Positions 46,740-58,302 of a DNA stretch of 64,000 bases are shown in pieces. A program made the position numbers and the translations under genes. The stretch's first letter is position 1, and each line of letters begins with the position of its first letter. The stretch comes from Ligustrum vulgare. Taxonomy: Eukaryota > Streptophyta > Magnoliopsida > Lamiales > Oleaceae. Location of the stretch: assembly GCA_963555705.1 (NCBI GenBank), contig OY743172.1, positions 23,311,446 through 23,375,445 of the forward strand, given 5' to 3'. A model generated the notes under the pieces. It did not search any database. It was not told the origin of the DNA and saw only the letters and a list, made by a program, of their open reading frames with translations.

Positions 46740-49085
46740 TGCTCCAGTTCCTCGAATCATTGTTGTTTGACAACGTGTGTGAACTACTATGCTATTGGGT
46801 TAGTGCTTCTTTTGTCATGAATGAAGAAAAATGTCGTGATTCAAGCCATCGAACTGCTTGTCTCGTTTTTCTCTTTAACCATATCCAAGAAGTGATTATT
46901 AGCATATTTGATTTGTACTTAATTTTTTTATATTGTTTTCAAAATCCCAGCTTTGTGTATAAAAGAATGTACATCAAAGATAGCTGAAACAATACTGAAC
47001 AAGAACTGTTCGATTTCATGTTTTTATTATCAACTTAACTTTTCACTTTGTAATTGTTATATAGTGAGCATGAGATTGCCCTTGTCTAATGATTCTACCA
47101 ATGCTTAAGAACGGTTTCTTTTCGCTGTTTGAGGTTAATTGAACTTGTTTTATAATGTCTCTAGTTTATAATCATTGAACATCTATCTCCCCCATCCCTC
47201 TTTCCTGGAAGGAAAAAAAAAAAATTCTCTGTTATTGTTTGGTAGTGCTTTTAGGTGATTATAAGTTATGAAATTGTTCTGTTGCCTAAGGTGGGCAACA
47301 CTCCCCCAATGAAAATACGTTAAGTGTTCGATTAATTTTTAAATGGGACATTTGGCACTTTACCATTGGATGTTGGAGTAATAGAGTAGGCCTGTTATAA
47401 GCTATGGGTTTAAGGGAATGTGTGGATAATAAGTGAGCAATAGTTGTAGGTTTTACGATATGTGTTGACAAGAAGCATGTGGATAATAAGTGAGCAATAT
47501 TTGTATATCTTGTGTTGATAAAAAGCATATTTGATTAGCTTAGATTACAATTTAAGCTTTACAGAACATTCACTTGGCTTCCAGACACTGATTTTTTTAT
47601 TTTATTTTTTTTTCAATTTTGCCTTTAAGAATGACCTTTTCTTTTGCCGCTGTTGACTGAATGAGATTGTTCGTGGATCCCTTCATCCAACTTTTGTTAC
47701 AAAATGTCCATTTTGGGGAAACTACTCAAATTAGTAATAAGCAATTGAAGGAATTGTAATTGAAGCAATTGGAGGCATTAATTGGGAATTAAAACAAGTG
47801 CTGGTCAAAAAAAATTAAAAAGAAGTTAATTGGCAAAAGGGCACAGCTGAGGAAGGGATCATTATTCTCGATAGGCGTAGCTTTGGAGAGAAGATTGTGT
47901 GGTTGGCAGCTTATTGGGAATAAACTGGTTGGTTTGTGGGAGGAATTAATTGCTGATTGGTGGAACAAAAGTAGAAGCCTGCTGGTGCAAAGGAAGCTGT
48001 CGACTGGAAGCAATTGCAGCGCACGTCTGAAGTGAATTTTTGGTGGTGCTAAATAATGTCAATTCTTCAACTCTTTAAAATTCGGGTTTTGTTTATATTA
48101 TTTATTGCTTTTTATTCCACAAACATGAGTAGCTAAATTTTATAATCGGGATTAACCATATAGATTTAATGTTTCTAGTTTGATTTTAATTCTCAAGTTG
48201 GTGCTTTATTTCATGTATTGATTTTATTATTGCGTTTAATACTTGAATTGTTTGATCACCAATTCATGATTTATGGTTTTTTTCATAATCCGAGAGGTGA
48301 GTTAACAATTAGATCACGTAATAAAATTCGACAATTTCAACAAAAAGATAGAGATATGAATTTGTGGTTGCATGTGGTCAATTATGAATTCTTAGGAAAT
48401 TTAATGCATTTTGCTAAGGAGAACTCTGACCCGCTGTAGAGATACATGGTTGACTTAGTTAAATATGTCTAATTTGAACTCGAGAGAGGTAAATTAGATA
48501 TATGCGTGAATTCAACCAAATACAATTTTAGAAAACAACTTGAGAAGAGAAATTAAACTAGAACGTTATTTCGAAATCGTTAGTCCCGATATTCATTCAA
48601 TTGCTAGAAATCCCACCACTTTGTTTCTTGCTTTTATTAATTGCTTTTAGTTTAATTTTCTATTTTCATTTTAATTGCATTGTTTATTTCATTTATTCTC
48701 AATTTTTTTGTCGTTTTTGGATTGGTTGGTATTTTATTTTCTTAGTTAGTTTTTGTTTTAGTTTAGGAATTCTATTGAATCAAAGTAAATCGATAAAAAA
48801 TAAATAGTCCTCGTGGGATCGACAACCCAGACTCAAAAGTCCACTTTTATTACTTGTAGCGATATCGTGCACTTGCGATTTCACACCAATAAATTTTTGG
48901 CGAACAAAACAAAACATGCAATTCAATCCGAAGTCCAAAATGTTAACTACATCAATACATAACTCAATCCAAAGTCCAAAATCATGCACTAGCAACTTTA
49001 TTAATTACAAGATCCATAGATCGCACCGTCAAATATATCTGTCGAATTACAGAGCAATTACATCAGCTTCTATGTCTCTCCCAAC
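46740..49085. other. Intergenic region with repeat-derived sequence
   Basis: A short tandem duplication (about 47416-47526) repeats GTGGATAATAAGTGAGCAAT. The stretch 47700-48910 reads like non-coding retroelement sequence, ending in GATATCGTGCACTTGCGATT and TTTTTGGCG motifs that often border plant Athila-like elements; this is tentative. No gene recognised. Confidence 0.35.
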
Positions 49086-49093
49086 TATAAATA
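49086..49093 (+). promoter_or_regulatory. TATA box of the aspartyl protease pseudogene
   Basis: TATAAATA lies 36-43 bases upstream of the ATG at 49129, consistent with the retained core promoter of an ancestral gene with a very short 5' UTR. Confidence 0.5.
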
Positions 49094-49128
49094 TTCATCT
49101 ACTCCCCATAAACCATCAGTAGCTAGCT

Positions 49129-50462
49129 ATGAGGACCCTTCTGTTTTCCTTGGCCATTCTTTTTTTCTCCTTGGTTGAAGGATTTAGCCACAGAATGCGA
49201 CATTCAAGATCAGGGCTCAATCCTCCAGGCTCTAGTCATTCATGTCAACAGCCCATGTTCCCCATTCGGGCCTAAAACACCTTTCTCATTGCAAGGCAAT
49301 GTCCTCCAAATGCAATCCAAGGACAAAGTTAGGCCCCAATAATTGTCCAGCCTAGTAAGTGCAAGTCTATTGTCCCAATTGCCTCTGACAGGACCATTAC
49401 TCAGAACCTAAATTACATTTTCAGGGCTAAGATTGGAACCCCTCCCCACATGCTCTTGGCTGTTGACACCAGCAATGATGCTACTTGAGTTTCATACACT
49501 GGCCTTATACGCTGCTCCTCCACCACCCCCAGTGTTTGATTAGGTGAATTCTAACACTTTTAAGGCTGGGTTGCAATGCAAACCAGTGCAAACATGTATG
49601 TTCAACTAGAAGAATTAAGAATTGTCTCAAAAACTAATTGAATTATTACTTAAAACCTCTCTAAAAATGTTGACTTAAAAAGCTAGTTAATCGACCATTT
49701 AATTAAGACAAACTGAACACTTTACTTGCTGACCAACCTTGAACTCTTTATCCATGACTCCATTGGCATAAATTCTTATTCGGGTGCCCAACTCAACATG
49801 TACATGCTATCACATGTGGGTCGTGGCTTCAACAACACCTATGGTGGCTCAGCCTACCTCGTCAAGCTTGTGCAGGACACCCTCGTCCTTGCCACTGACC
49901 CGGTCCTTAGCTACACCTTCGATTGCATCCAAACTGCCACAGGCAGCCGCACAGGGTTTTTTGGGGTTGACACGCTTTCTTTATTATCTCATACAGATAG
50001 TTTGTACAAGTCCACAATCTTTGATATCATTCCCTCCATCACCTTCATATTCTCCGGCATGAACGTCACGTTGCTGCAGGACAATATCATCAAGGACGAA
50101 TCCATAGCATGGCGAGCCGACATGCTCGCCTATGCTGGGTGCGTCGAAAAAAAAATTTGTTAGATTTTTTGCATTTTTTGGTTGGAACTCTAAAAATACA
50201 ATTATTTGACCAATGTCCGCCCTACCTGAACAAACTTCTTGAACAGCCGCCCTATGTGAACAAAATTCCTGGATCTGTTCTTGAATTTCATCATCCAGAG
50301 TTCCACTGGCAACACCTTCTGCTTGGCCATGGCGGTCGAGCCTATACTGTCAACTATGTTCTAAACATAATCGCGAACTATCATAAGCAGAGCCATCAAA
50401 TCTTGATTGACTTGCCCAATTCCAAGCTAGGCATGGCCCATGAAAACGAAAACTTGAATTGA
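49129..50462 (+). pseudogene. AED3-like secreted aspartyl protease pseudogene
   Basis: The ATG at 49129 starts a signal peptide (MRTLLFSLAILFFSLVEG). Family blocks then follow in shifting frames: CDIQDQGSILQALVIHVNSP, KIGTPPHMLLAVDTSND with the first catalytic DTS, a TGA where a Trp is expected, then TYGGSAYLVKLVQDTLVLA, YTFDCIQTATGS, a late block ITFIFSGMNVTLLQDNI, and the C-terminus VNYVLNIIA ... QILIDLPNSKLGMA. The order matches nepenthesin-type proteases near Arabidopsis AED3 (apoplastic, defence-related). The middle of the lobe with the second catalytic Asp region is missing. There are several frameshifts and stops, so it is not functional. Confidence 0.82.
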
Positions 50463-50592
50463 GAAATTGGAAAAAAAAAATTAATGTGTGATTGAAAGTG
50501 TGTAAAGTGGTGAGTCTCATAGAAAAATATGTAATTGAAAATGAATTTGAGAAAAAAAAAGTTGTTTAATTTACCCTGAACCAAAATAGGGC
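50435..50592. mobile_element. Tourist-like MITE (family B) remnant at the pseudogene 3' end
   Basis: Contains the family B signature (GTGTGATTGAAAGTGTGTAAAGTGG, shortened here as GTGTGATTGAAAGTGTG) and ends near AAAATAGGGCCTAA. Ends are eroded and no exact target duplication is seen. Confidence 0.4.
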
Positions 50593-51787
50593 CTAAATTA
50601 TAATGATTTTGTAATTTTGAACTGAAAATGAAAATATGTTGTGGATTTCTCTTTGGGTAAATTTAATGAACGACCACCCAAATTTAACAGGGTTACTACT
50701 TAACCACCTAAATTTAAAAGGTTTCTCAATGCCCACTCAATTTTACACCAAGTAACCCATCCACCACTATAAACCTAAAAACAACATTTGTTAAAATATT
50801 ATCCAACGTGGCAGTTAATAATTTCCAAGGTGACATTGAGATGTCAAAAATTATCTAGTCAGCAAAATTCGTTAGCCAAACACTCCCTTAAATCAAAATA
50901 TATGAAGAACCGTTCCTTCAATCTTCCAGCAATATACCAACCCAAATTCCACAGCTAACACAATAAATTCTTCCTATTGATTTTTGGATAGAAAACCATT
51001 TACAGTTTCAATCTTCCCACTATATTACGACTTCCTTTTGCATCTATCACGAGAAATTCTTCCTGTCGAATTTCAGATAGATGACCATTCACAGTGTACC
51101 TCAAATTCAATAGGTTGACACCATCAATTTTTAAGCTTCGGGTTTCAACTAGGTTTATTGTTTGTTTGGGTTTTACCGTTCAAATGAAGTGAATTCATAG
51201 ACTTTTGAGCATTAATACTTGTTTTCAGTTGGTATTTTTTTATTTTTTGTTTCATTTTTGAGCTCTTAGGTCCCTAAATCAATCGTCGTAAGTTGGTTCA
51301 TTTGAACATCCTTAAGCTGTTTGTGAAAATGTCTGAACTAGATTTCCAGGTTTAATTTGCATTGATTTGTCCATTTTCATATTTCAGTTGCTACTGAAGA
51401 ATTTAATCCCTAAGCATCTTTGTGTCCCGGCCTCAGCATCAACAACAATTAGCACTCTAAACTCTCTTGATGTTGTAGCATCTAATGCCAGAAAACGGTT
51501 GGAGAAAGAAGTTCAAAAGAGAAGCAAATCAAGTTTTGGTATGAAGGATAATTTTTCATTTGATGTAAAACTTAGTGGGATAGGTGTTGGTTGATTTCTT
51601 AGTTATTCGTTACATTCAAAGTCGTTGTAACTTGGATGTATGTCCTATATTATGTTGAATAGATGAGAAATATTCTTTAGAATTTATAACGTGATCAGTT
51701 GTATCGTTTTATTGTCATATGGCTCTTTCACCTCTCCTATTGTTCATCAGATCAACCTCTTCAGAATCACCAAATTGTTGTGCATAA

Positions 51788-51972
51788 TCTAGTTCACCAG
51801 TTTGCTTACAATTTGGGGAACAACCTCACCGGGTTGCAAACAATCTGGTGCGTAATAGGTTGCACCAGAATGGTGAACAACCTCACCAAATCTGGTGCAC
51901 AAAATAAGTCATTGCAATCTGGTGCACAAAATAGGTCACCAGATGCAATTTGATGCACAACATAAGTCACCA
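51788..51972 (+). repeat. Minisatellite with AATCTGGTGCACAAAATA motif inside the MULE
   Basis: Variants of CAATCTGGTGCACAAAATA and GTCACC/GTTCACC recur five to six times at about 30-bp spacing. No function is apparent. Confidence 0.6.
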
Positions 51973-52129
51973 ATATATCTCGAACTTGCAAAAAAAATTA
52001 AAATCAAACATAAACTACAAAATCCCAAAACAAGCACCAAATTGTTCAGCCTTTACAAAATATCTATGCAGGCTTTACAAAATCCCAACATCTTCAAAAC
52101 AAAAAAGTAGCAAAAAATGGTAACATCCT

Positions 52130-54065
52130 ATTGAGTGGCATGACAATTGACAGTTTTTGGAGGAACAAAAGGTTGCGTTGATCTACCATTCTCCGTTGTT
52201 TGGTCTTTTCTCTCTTTCTCGCATCCTCTTGTTGTTGCATTTGCTCTAGGTCTTCATCATATTGTTCAAGCCCATTGATCGTGGATCTATAGTTGGTCCA
52301 GTATTGGACAATGTAGCATTTCTGACAAATAAATTCTAGGAGTTGTTATGAATTGGAAGTTGGTTGGTGGAGGTTCGTTGTTTAGTGTAGGATGTATGTT
52401 CTTCGATCTTTGAGGTTGAAGCTTACTTTGGATTTGCTCATCTGGAATGGGTGTCTCCACACAATTTGGAAATTAATCCTGTAGAAGGAATTTGTGATAA
52501 GTAGTATAAATCAATACATGTATTAAAAAATGGATAAAAGACTCAATTTACCGCATATGGTGCATCTGGCCTATTATGATATCTTTTGTTGTGCTCTTTA
52601 GCTCCACAAACACTGCAAGTTATAGATGATGTTCCTATCTTCTTCATTTTTGACGTGACGCCAGAATGAGTAATAAGATCCTCCTCTTGTTGCCTCCTCA
52701 CTTAAATGCTTAATGAACCACTGCCAAGTAAATGTATTCTCCTTCTCCACAATGGTAGTGGTTATTGGGCAGATGCAATCATCTGCATCTAGTGCCACAG
52801 CAGCAAGCATTTGACCCCCAATAGTTTCCTTCAAAAATCAACCATCCAATCCAACCATCTGCCTACAACCTGAAACAAACCCCCTCTTACATACATCAAG
52901 ACAAACATAAATTCCTTGAAATATGTTTTCATGCAAGGCAATAATACAAGTGGATCCAAGGTTTATCCTCAACAACTCCGCAACAAATGACCTTAGCAAA
53001 CCAAATTGATGTTCATCCGACCCACGGAGTAAAATACTTGCCCATCTCCTAGCTCTCCAAATTGTTACTTTATTAACGGTTAATTTCAAATCATCAAACA
53101 CAACCTTTTTTATGAGCTTTGGATCTCACTCAAGGTCTACCTTAAATGTCTCCAAATACCTCTTTGCCACATATTTAGTGGTGCAATGCCTATTTGATCT
53201 ATCTCTAAGGCAACTATGGGTGTGAGTGCAAGACTTCACTTGAATGCAACCTAATTTCTTGTTAAAAAATGCCCAGATTCTCCACTTACAATCTTTCTTG
53301 CACACAACCTGAGCCATATTCTCCTCATCTGGCTTCATCTTCAAATTGCGCCTAGTGACAACCCTATGGTTTCTCACTGCTTTCCTGAACTCTGACATGT
53401 CCTTGAATGTCTTCCCAACTTTAAATTGTGGATCAAACAATTCCCTTTTTTGGATCAAAAGTGAGGTACTTGTTGTTGTTCTCCTCGGATGATGAATAAT
53501 CCGTATTCAACTCTTCGAATGAAGGGTAATAGTCCTTATCTACATTTGATCCCAACATAGTAACTCCTTCATTGGTCTCTTCTACATTCAGGTTTGCATT
53601 TTAGACACCAACAATACGCTCAGGTGCATTTCTGTCAAACTCAAAATCACCATCATTGACTTCATTATTAGAATCCTATAATTGCAGGCTGAGGACTAGC
53701 ATTTCTTCTTCATCACTAACATCTACAAGAATCAATAAATAGGAAGGAGTTATCTTGAGGCCTAACTACATCAAGCTACAACATTCAACAAAATCAAAAG
53801 TAAAGGATAAAATTGATGCAGACAAACTACGCTACAAATTTGAGCTAAAAAAATAAAAATAAATAAAAATCACCAGTAGGGTGTTCATTTCACCGTTGAA
53901 CGAAATCATCAGTGAGTGTTTCACAAAATTAGCATTTGAGCATTCAAAATTTTTTAGGAATCAGTAAATCAACATGTCTACATGAAGATTTTCCAGTGTA
54001 CCTTCTTGTGGTCCAACATCCTCTTCCCCAAAGAAAGCATGTTCAATCGTCGGTGAGTGGTCCAT
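52130..54065 (-). pseudogene. MULE transposase pseudogene with internal deletion
   Basis: ATG at 54065 (MDHSPTIEHAFFGEEDVG, donor-like GT after it). An acidic linker follows at about 53726-53450, with two in-frame stops. The MuDR-type DNA-binding region is at 53126-53458 (FKVGKTFKDMSEFRKAVRN, CKWRIWAFFNKK). The start of the DDE domain is present (QMVGLDG, then GGQMLAAVALDADD, WQWFIKHL). After the first Asp region the frame passes straight to a zinc-knuckle-like piece (CSVCGAKEHNKR, last Cys changed to Tyr) at about 52600, so most of the DDE domain and SWIM finger are deleted. A glutamine-rich tail ends near 52130. Confidence 0.8.
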
Positions 54066-54375
54066 CTCGAGAATTAATCTTCGCAATTGGAACGATGAAT
54101 CAATGAGTAGCTGCAATAGGATGGATTATGCCTCCAAGAGTTTTTCCATGGAGGAGCTAGGACAATGAATTAGATTTTTGGGTCAGAAGATAGCTGGAAG
54201 ATTGAAGGAACGGTTCTTCATATATTTTGATTTAAAGGAGTGTTTGACTAATGAATTATGATGACTAGATAGTTTTTGACATCTCAATGCCACCTTGGAA
54301 ATTATTAACTGCTACATTGGATAATATTTTAGCAAATGTTGCTTTTAGGTTTATAGTGGTGGATGGGTTACTTGG

Positions 54376-54549
54376 CCTCTGTTTGGATCTGTCCCATGGA
54401 TTATAAATTTGTTTTTTTTCTTTTTCGAGGTAAGATATATGGTTAAAAACTGGAGAGAGAAAAATATGTAGTTAAAAAGTGGTTTAGAAAATTGTGTAAA
54501 TTATAATTTGGTTTATAAACCAAAAACAACCAATTACCCAAACAGATCG
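54376..54549. mobile_element. Tourist-like MITE (family B) inside the right MULE TIR
   Basis: The left TIR of the MULE provides the empty site: it reads ACTTGGTGTAAAA (reverse strand), while the right TIR has ACTTGG, the insertion, then TTGGTGTAAAA. So the target duplication is TTGG (or TGG), unlike the TTA typical of Tourist. Ends are CCTCTGTTTGG and, reverse-complemented, ATCTGTTTGGG. The interior matches family B copies at 27214 and 63902. Confidence 0.8.
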
Positions 54550-54627
54550 TTGGTGTAAAATTGAGTGGGTGTTGAGATTTTTTTTAAATAATTAGATTAA
54601 ATTTGGGTGGTTATCCATTTCTCTTTA

Positions 54628-54805
54628 CGTCCTTGTTTAGCCCCCATTATTTGCAAAATAAATTTATTCAATACTCAACCTCAATCCTCTATTTTAGTCA
54701 AGCCTACCATTTTTTACTTTTCAAACATTTTTTCACCACACATCCTCCCAAAAAAACTATTTCAAAACATAATATTTCCCAAATAATAGGTCTCAAACAA
54801 GGGCG
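54628..54805. mobile_element. Tourist-like MITE (family A) beside the MULE
   Basis: Left end CGTCCTTGTTTAG and reverse complement of right end CGCCCTTGTTTGAG. It contains the block AGTCAAGCCTACCATTTTT shared with the copy at 18653. It lies two bases beyond the MULE target duplication. No clear duplication of its own was found. Confidence 0.6.
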
Positions 54806-54899
54806 TCTGAATAAACCAAAGACCATTTCATTTCTAGTCGTCCTCAAATAAAAAAAAAGAAGAGGAAATTATATAAAATGTCCATTTTTGCATTGTCAC

Positions 54900-56722
54900 T
54901 TACAAAAATGTCCCAATTTTTAGTGATGTCCATTTCCATCATTTTTTGACTTAAATGTCCTCGCCACAAATTTGAAATTCCATAGTTATAACAAAGTCTT
55001 GAGTATAATGTTTTATTGTCATTGAACCAATAAAAACTGAACACATAATCTGTCCTCTATATCAAAGGAGGACTAACGTCTCAGTCATAGATGGTTAATT
55101 CTTTTATGCAACAGATATACAGACTTTACGTGTTTAGGGTAGTGTAACCATTCAATAGAAGCCCCAACTTCAAGACATCTCTCACACGCCCATCGTTTCA
55201 TCTCTGTGAAACTGCTTTCACCATCTCCTACTACAACCTCCTCCTTCGACGAGTCCGCCATCTCTGTCTCCCTAGAAAGCCCACGTCGTCGTCGATACCG
55301 TTAACCCTCACTCCAGTCGATTTGCTTGTTAAACAGCCCGTCTAGGCCGTATCTCCGTCCCTAAGTCGCTCTTCACTTCCTATTTCTCGTAGCCGCACAC
55401 CACATCACACCGCTCCTCACTGTCTATTTTTCGTAGCTCGCACAGCTCCAACTTCATTTTCTTCGCTCCCTGTGAGTTGGGTTTTTTAATTTTTTTATGC
55501 TTAATGACAACCTTAATATTTGGACTTATTTACTCTTATCATACGTTCCCTATTGAAAAAAAATTTGTTGTTGAAAATAAGGTATTCATGAGTAGCGTTG
55601 TCAATACGAGGAAGAAAGCTCTCGCACTTTATCCCGTCTTGTTTATGTATGTATCTGTCGATTGTTTAACATAGCCATGGATTGATGCAACAATTAAATG
55701 TTAGTTATAGCACAAATTCAATAGTCGATTTTATACTGTACTTTACAATTTTATCATGTTTTGTTGGGTAAAAATTGCATTTGGTGATAATAAGTAAACT
55801 TGGTTTTATATCAATTATTTGAGTGCTTTGGTGACATGTTTGTTTCATGGAAATAGTATTAACATGATGTCTTCACGTTTGAATGGTTTTCCCTAAGTTT
55901 CTTTCTCGCATAAGGTGGTTTGATATCTATCCAAGTTCATATACATTCATAAGAGAGGAAGGATAATAAGTGAAAACGTGTTCAATTACTTAAGGTTGTA
56001 ACTGTTTTGTTCATGTTTATATGCATATGGTATTTTTCTTATTCGAGTCGAGTTCATGATGTAGTTCAAATGTCAAGAAATATCTTCCAACTATTAGGAA
56101 CGACGTTTCAGATGTCAAGATATGTACTTCAACTGTCCAAAATAGTATGAAATGCAAAGACGGCTATAACAGCATGCGCACTATTTCAGATGTCATGATC
56201 TATACGTTGTTGCAATTTTAATATACAATGGGTTCAAAATTTCTATACAAGCTCTACTTTCATGTAGTTTTATTCAATTTTTGGTCTTTGAAGAGTATGT
56301 TTTCTTTTCTCTTTACACATGTATGGTTTCTTTCGTGTTTGAAATTATGCTTTGTTTTGTCTTTACACAATTAGGTTCATGTACCTAAATGCATGCTAAG
56401 TTTCATCTTTTGATTACAATATCTCTTGTGAATCTTGGCATTTCAACTCTAAAATAAGGACGTAGGTGATTGCTCTCTAGGTATTTCGGTCATGTCTATT
56501 TGCAATTGGTTATTTGCTTTGATTACTGATTTCAGTTCAAATGTCTAGAAAATATGATTCAAATGTTACGAACGACATTTCAGATGTCAAGATATATACT
56601 TGAACTGTCAAAAATAGAGTGAAATGTAAAAAATGCTATTACACCATACGAAATACTAATTTTATGTATTTTAATCTTGTTGGATATGTAGATGATTTAC
56701 GTTATGAAAATTGTCTTTGTAG
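54900..56722 (+). other. Leader region of the DUF1985-carrying element
   Basis: A CT- and GC-richer stretch (about 55180-55475) looks like an untranslated leader. Two direct repeats of about 115 bp (about 56063-56180 and 56535-56650) share TTTCAGATGTCAAGATATRT and AACTGTC-AAAATAG. No coding sequence was recognised. Confidence 0.4.
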
Positions 56723-57645
56723 ATGACGATCTCACACAGATACGCCGTTCCGCAAGAAGAGCGGGTGCCGGCACAGGTATCCCAAGTTAGCAACACAAAG
56801 TACATCAAGCTTGTGCTGGACAAATTAGACGCACAACAGAAACAAATGTTTGAAGAGAGCTGCATAGGCCATGTTGCTAAACTGGCGGACATAAAATTAT
56901 CTGCACAGTTGATCCACGAGATGATCAACCGCCTTATAGATTGCAGAAAAGAGCATAAGGCATGGTTCAATGTTAACCAATGCTACTACCGATTTGGGAT
57001 GCCTGAATATTCACTAATCACGGGCTTGAGGTGTGGTGCTGTTCCCATGGACGAGCAATCAAAAAAAATAATTGAGAAAACTCGGCTGTGGGGCTAATAT
57101 TTCAGTTCCAGCGACAGGGTAACAAGTACTGATTTGGAAAAGGTCTTCCTGAAGTGCCCGAAAAGGAATGATCGCTACAAGTTAGGACTTGTTTTGATCA
57201 TTGAAGGCATATTCAATGCTCGAGATCGAAATGTGGGTATTCATCCGGACACATTGTCAATAGCGGATGACTTGGACTTTTTTAACTTATACCCATGGGG
57301 AACATTTTGCTATCGAGCTCTAATCAAAACAATTAAACGTGGTTGGGGTAAAAAGGCGAACTTGGGGAAGATAAACAATGTGGATAGGATGTCTTACACT
57401 TTGTACGGATTTCCACTAGCTATTCAGGTAATTATCCTCTTCGAAATTCATATTCTGCCCTTGCATAGCGTTCACTTTTGTACATTACTTTACTGCATAC
57501 TAAATTAAGCATTTTCGTTGTGCAGTTGTGGGTGTACGAGGTGATCCCTGAAGTTGGGACTCGTTTTGCAACCAAAATTGGAGATGAGCTCTCGAGGATG
57601 TTGTGGTGGTCGGCCTCCAGACAGCCCCAGTCTCGCACGTATTAG
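56723..57645 (+). pseudogene. DUF1985 protein pseudogene, two exons
   Basis: Exon 1 56723-57427 and exon 2 57526-57645 join in phase 0 across a GT/AG intron, giving about 275 codons. The conserved block NQCYYRFGMPEYSLITGLRCG and the later LGLVLIIEGIFNARD and YPWGTFCYRALIKTI are typical of DUF1985, a plant domain found in proteins linked to Ulp1-like proteases and MULEs. One in-frame TAA (57095-57097, after TRLWG) breaks an otherwise open frame, so it lost function recently or is a read error. No C48 protease domain follows. Role is unknown. Confidence 0.8.
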
Positions 57646-58302
57646 GAATTCTTGGACAAGACACGAGTGAGTGACCTATCTCATCGGTTGGGAATGTTAC
57701 TTATGTATGCTTGATAAATCGTAATGTCGAGAATAGGTATTTGGAGTACCATGATTACGTAGTTACTTTATGATTGACATGCATTGCAGTGAAATCAAAA
57801 AGTACAGATTTAAAAAATCATGAAATGAAAGTATATGTCATTCATGGTTTAATGCATTCAATAAGGAGTTGGTGGTTGTCATTGAATATTATTAAATTTG
57901 TCCTCTATAAGTACTGCACATTTCATGTTAGAAATATTGGCAGACCAGTACAATCCAATATTCTATGTTTTTGTTTATTCATACAAGTATGAGAAAATCC
58001 ACAGGTGGGTGTACTACTAACAATACCAATGAGCTTGAATATTGGACTAAATTATGCCACAGTAACTGTCGCTCTCGACACTTGATACGTCGAGTTTGAC
58101 TTAGCCATTACAGAATGTAGAGAATGAAACAAAAGCAGTAGAACATTCATTTATGTTACAACATCAAATACTACACAAGCTATTGTAACTGATCATGCCC
58201 TGTGAAATAGTGCCAACAAAATACATTGCTAATTAATACAACAAAAAACCAGGGAACATGAAAATCTTGTGCAGTACTTAAAAGCCAAAAATACGAAATT
58301 AG
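57646..58302. other. Spacer between the two tail-to-tail MULE genes
   Basis: About 650 bp of AT-rich sequence with no coding homology recognised. It would hold both genes' 3' ends. Confidence 0.5.

Larger units (their letters stand above)
50655..54616 (-). mobile_element. Mutator-like element with long TIRs and 9-10-bp target duplication
   Basis: The decamer ATTTCTCTTT lies at 50645-50654 and at 54617-54626. The left TIR (50655-about 50930) and right TIR (about 54193-54616) are inverted copies: for example, the left reads ACCAAGTAACCCATCCACCA and the right has its reverse complement. The outermost 15 bp of the right TIR is shortened. A MITE (54376-54549) is inserted in the right TIR. Inside is a broken MULE transposase gene on the minus strand. 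Long TIRs and a duplication of this size are the marks of MULEs. Confidence 0.88.

Noticed and set aside
51367..51594. Short plus-strand frame inside the first MULE, possibly a captured gene piece
   Set aside because: It has a serine/lysine-rich composition and one splice-like border, but I recognise no family and the frame is only 75 codons.
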